A stretch of DNA of 7,533 nucleotides, from assembly GCA_025964065.1 (NCBI GenBank), contig JAOPZO010000485.1, positions 1-7,533 of the forward strand, in the 5' to 3' direction. Positions 6,047-7,533 of the stretch are shown in pieces. Source of the stretch: Solirubrobacterales bacterium. Lineage in GTDB: Bacteria; Actinomycetota; Thermoleophilia; Solirubrobacterales; Solirubrobacteraceae. Both the position numbers and the translations under genes were made by a program. Under the pieces are notes generated by a model. That model worked only from the letters and a program-made list of their open reading frames with translations, searched no databases and was not told the origin of the DNA. The first letter of the stretch is position 1, and each line of letters begins with the position of its first letter.

Positions 6047-6319
6047 ATGACCACGCTCTCACCAGAACGCACGCAGGAGATCGTCGCCCAGTTCGGGGCG
6101 AACCCGGAGGACACGGGCAACACCCGCGTCCAGATCGCCCTCCTGACGCAGCGCATCAACGACCTGACGCAGCACCTCCGCTCGCACAAGAAGGACCATC
6201 ACTCGCGTCGTGGCCTCCTCATGCTCGTCGGCCAGCGCCGCCGTCTCCTCAACTACCTCGAGAAGTCCGACCTCGAGGGCTACCGCACGCTGATCAAGCA
6301 GCTCGGCCTGCGCAAGTGA
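6047..6319 (+). CDS. rpsO: 30S ribosomal protein S15
   Basis: S15 is a primary 16S rRNA-binding protein of the central domain that starts assembly of the platform. The 90-residue length is standard. The whole family pattern is present: GNTRVQIALLTQRINDLTQHL, the rRNA-binding HKKDHHSRRGLLMLVGQRRRLLNYL, and YRTLIKQLGLRK at the C-terminus. The ATG at 6047 gives the canonical N-terminus (the usual initial Met precedes TLSPERTQEIV). It lies 15 bp after ribF with no visible Shine-Dalgarno sequence in the CT-rich spacer. E. coli S15 represses its own translation through a leader pseudoknot, but the short spacer here shows no obvious equivalent. The stop overlaps the peroxiredoxin start by 4 nt. Confidence 0.98.
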   Translation: MTTLSPERTQEIVAQFGANPEDTGNTRVQIALLTQRINDLTQHLRSHKKDHHSRRGLLMLVGQRRRLLNYLEKSDLEGYRTLIKQLGLRK

Positions 6320-6783
6320 GCATCATCGCCCCCGGGACCGAGGTCCCGGACTTCGCGCTGGCCACGGCCGACGCGGAGGGCTTCACGCAGGAGGACCTGA
6401 AGGGGAAGACGACCGTGTTCGTCTTCTACCCCTTCGCGTTCAGCCCCGTCTGCACGGACCAGCTGCAGATCTACGAGGAGGCCCTCCCCGAGCTCGCCGC
6501 GCAGGGCGCGACGCTCTACGGCGTCTCGACCGACGCGACCTACTCGCAGCAGGCCTTCAAGGAGAAGCTCGGCGTCTCGATCGAGCAGCTCTCGGATTTC
6601 GAGCCGAAGGGCGAGACCTCGCGGAAGTTCGGCGCGTTCTTCGAGCCCGCGGGCATGACGAACCGCGCGCTCGTGATCGTCGGCCCCGACGGGGTCGTCA
6701 CCTGGTCGCACCTCGCGGCCAACCCGGGCGAGCTCCCCGGCGTGAACCTCATCTTCGACGGCCTCGAGGCCTCGAAGGCGTAG
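6316..6783 (+). CDS. One-cysteine peroxiredoxin, AhpE/Bcp-like
   Basis: This is a thiol peroxidase predicted to reduce H2O2, organic peroxides or peroxynitrite in the cytosol. The 155 residues form a thioredoxin fold: APGTEVPDFAL, the FVFYPFAFSPVCTDQL active site with peroxidatic C46 in a P-x3-S-x2-C motif (P39, S43), GVSTD, and the MTNRALVIVGPDG strand with the conserved catalytic arginine R117. The active site resembles mycobacterial AhpE (PLAFTGIC). C46 is the only cysteine, so it must be recycled by an external thiol (mycothiol, mycoredoxin or thioredoxin) or another partner. The start is GTG at 6316, overlapping the rpsO stop; the next in-frame ATG (M114) would remove the active site. 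Many bacteria have pnp next to rpsO, so this neighbour is unusual. Confidence 0.9.
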   Translation: MSIIAPGTEVPDFALATADAEGFTQEDLKGKTTVFVFYPFAFSPVCTDQLQIYEEALPELAAQGATLYGVSTDATYSQQAFKEKLGVSIEQLSDFEPKGETSRKFGAFFEPAGMTNRALVIVGPDGVVTWSHLAANPGELPGVNLIFDGLEASKA

Positions 6784-6786
6784 CAG

Positions 6787-6808
6787 CGCGGCGCCTGCGG
6801 GCGCCGTG
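6787..6808 (+). terminator. Candidate GC hairpin terminator after the peroxiredoxin gene
   Basis: CGGCGCC (6789-6795) and GGCGCCG (6800-6806) pair perfectly around a TGCG loop. A G-T wobble and a C-G pair extend the stem to 9 bp (6787-6808). It begins 3 nt after the stop codon, in the only real intergenic gap downstream, where the truB-ribF-rpsO-peroxiredoxin transcript should end. No T-tract follows, so termination may depend on Rho or on the hairpin alone. Confidence 0.45.
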
Positions 6809-6832
6809 GGACGCCGGTTCGGGACGGGCGGC

Positions 6833-6838
6833 TACCGT
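6833..6838 (+). promoter_or_regulatory. Possible -10 element for a leaderless transcript
   Basis: TACCGT matches the TANNNT -10 pattern and ends 8 nt before the ATG at 6847. A start about 7 nt downstream of the hexamer would place the mRNA 5' end at or within 2 nt of the start codon, as for leaderless actinobacterial genes. The lack of a well-spaced Shine-Dalgarno site supports this weakly. No good -35 was seen. Confidence 0.3.
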
Positions 6839-6846
6839 CGAGGGCG

Positions 6847-7533
6847 ATGCCCTCGCAGCCGTCCAAGCAAGAGCAGCAGGGAAGCGGGATCAGCCTGCTC
6901 ACCCTCATGATCGCCAGCGCCTCCTCGGTGGTCGCGGCCATCGTCGTGTCCCGGATCTGGGGGCCCGGCACCCTGATCGGCGCCGCGGCGACCCCCGTGA
7001 TCGTGACCCTGGTCTCGGAGGCGCTGAGGAAGCCCGCCGAGAAGGTGACGGTGATCCGCATGACGCCGTCCGGCACCCAGGTCCACGAGGCCGCGCCGGG
7101 GCAGCCCCGGCCGCGCGCCGGCGCCGCGGACGTCTCCGAGGAGCCCACGATGGTCGCCGGGCCCGAGGTGCCCGTCCGGCGCCGGAGCCGGCCCGCGCTC
7201 GCGGTCGCGCTCGCGACGGGGCTCGTCGCCTTCGCGATCGGGGCCTTCGTCCTGACCGGCACGGAGCTCGTCTTCGGCGACGCCGCGTCGGGCGGCGGCG
7301 GCACGACGTACTTCAACCGCGGCGACGGGGCCGGCTCGCGCGCGACACCCCAGGAGGAGGAGCCGCCCGCACGGACCACCTCCACCGAGACGCAGACGAC
7401 GACGACGGGAACCGAGACGGTCCCCGCGCCGGCGCCGGCGGCGCCCGCCGACCCGGAGGCCGGGCCCGAGGCGGTGCCGCCCACCCAGGTCGCTCCGCCG
7501 GCGGACGGGACCACGGGAGCGACGGGCGCGACG
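6847..7533 (+). CDS. Membrane protein of unknown function (3'-truncated by window edge)
   Basis: I do not recognise a characterised family. The frame is open to the window end, giving 229 residues without a stop. A polar Gln/Ser-rich start (MPSQPSKQEQQGSG) precedes two hydrophobic segments at about 15-38 and 41-57, divided by the turn RIWGPG. The second has the pattern GTLIGAAATPVIVTLVSEALRKP, which I recall from uncharacterised actinobacterial membrane proteins. A charged, Pro-rich linker (58-115) ends in RRRSR before a third helix (about 117-138). After that comes a Gly-rich then Thr/Glu/Pro/Ala-rich tail, probably disordered. The positive-inside rule puts the 58-115 linker in the cytoplasm and the tail outside; that is inference. 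It follows the terminator-like hairpin and may have its own promoter, so it is likely a separate transcription unit. The ATG at 6847 gives the first hydrophobic segment a plausible lead-in. Confidence 0.75.
   Translation, partial: MPSQPSKQEQQGSGISLLTLMIASASSVVAAIVVSRIWGPGTLIGAAATPVIVTLVSEALRKPAEKVTVIRMTPSGTQVHEAAPGQPRPRAGAADVSEEPTMVAGPEVPVRRRSRPALAVALATGLVAFAIGAFVLTGTELVFGDAASGGGGTTYFNRGDGAGSRATPQEEEPPARTTSTETQTTTTGTETVPAPAPAAPADPEAGPEAVPPTQVAPPADGTTGATGAT

Noticed and set aside
7381..7450. Short ACG/CCG runs as a microsatellite or regulatory repeat
   Set aside because: They are codon-level repeats from Thr- and Pro/Ala-rich protein tail sequence in an open frame, with no longer regular unit.
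6540..7514. 324-codon minus-strand frame over the peroxiredoxin and membrane-protein genes
   Set aside because: It crosses the intergenic hairpin and the antisense of the peroxiredoxin. Its low-complexity Ser/Gly/Val/Ala composition mirrors the Thr/Pro/Ala tail of the opposite strand. The plus-strand frame has a better N-terminus and helices, although an alternative reading of the last 600 bp cannot be fully excluded.
1..7533. CRISPR, tRNA, mobile element, toxin-antitoxin or defence system
   Set aside because: No spaced direct repeats, cloverleaf, transposase, integrase or paired small toxin/antitoxin genes were seen. Nearly all sequence is assigned to housekeeping genes of uniform composition.

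Overview
The window is a very GC-rich, tightly packed bacterial chromosome segment. It carries a translation and RNA-metabolism cluster in the classical order infB - rbfA - nrnA-type DHH phosphoesterase - truB - ribF - rpsO, followed by a peroxiredoxin and the start of a membrane protein. GC-saturated third codon positions, GTG starts, four-base GTGA overlaps and a Pro/Gly/Ala-rich IF2 N-terminus all suggest a high-GC actinobacterium. The protein sequences (notably RibF, the DHH protein and the last membrane protein) look to me like Thermoleophilia (the Solirubrobacter/Conexibacter/Patulibacter group). That lineage call is from memory and inference, not from a search.

Layout: 2-2257 is the 3' part of infB, whose start lies outside the window. 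2283-2630 is rbfA, and 2627-3634 is the DHH phosphoesterase, overlapping rbfA by 4 nt. On the minus strand, 3641-4303 encodes a SirB1-like transglutaminase-fold protein wedged into the cluster. It converges on the DHH gene with 6 bp between stops and diverges from truB with 19 bp between starts. The plus-strand cluster resumes with truB (4323-5147), ribF (5144-6031, 4-nt overlap), rpsO (6047-6319) and a one-cysteine AhpE-like peroxiredoxin (6316-6783, 4-nt overlap). After a 63-bp gap holding a GC hairpin and a possible -10 element, a new gene starts at 6847. It encodes a three-helix membrane protein of unknown function and is cut by the window end.

Functionally, IF2 recruits initiator tRNA to the ribosome, RbfA matures the 30S subunit, S15 is an early 30S assembly protein, TruB makes pseudouridine 55 in tRNA, the DHH protein degrades nanoRNA and/or pAp, and RibF makes FMN and FAD. 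The peroxiredoxin is a redox-defence add-on coupled to rpsO. No gap exceeds 300 bp. I see no RNA gene, mobile element, CRISPR array or phage gene.

The most notable signals are structural. A perfect 10-bp-stem hairpin sits over the infB stop codon. A palindrome contains both stop codons of the convergent pair, followed at once by a perfect 8-bp GC hairpin. The minus-strand gene interrupts an otherwise conserved cluster. I found no convincing undescribed multi-gene system here.
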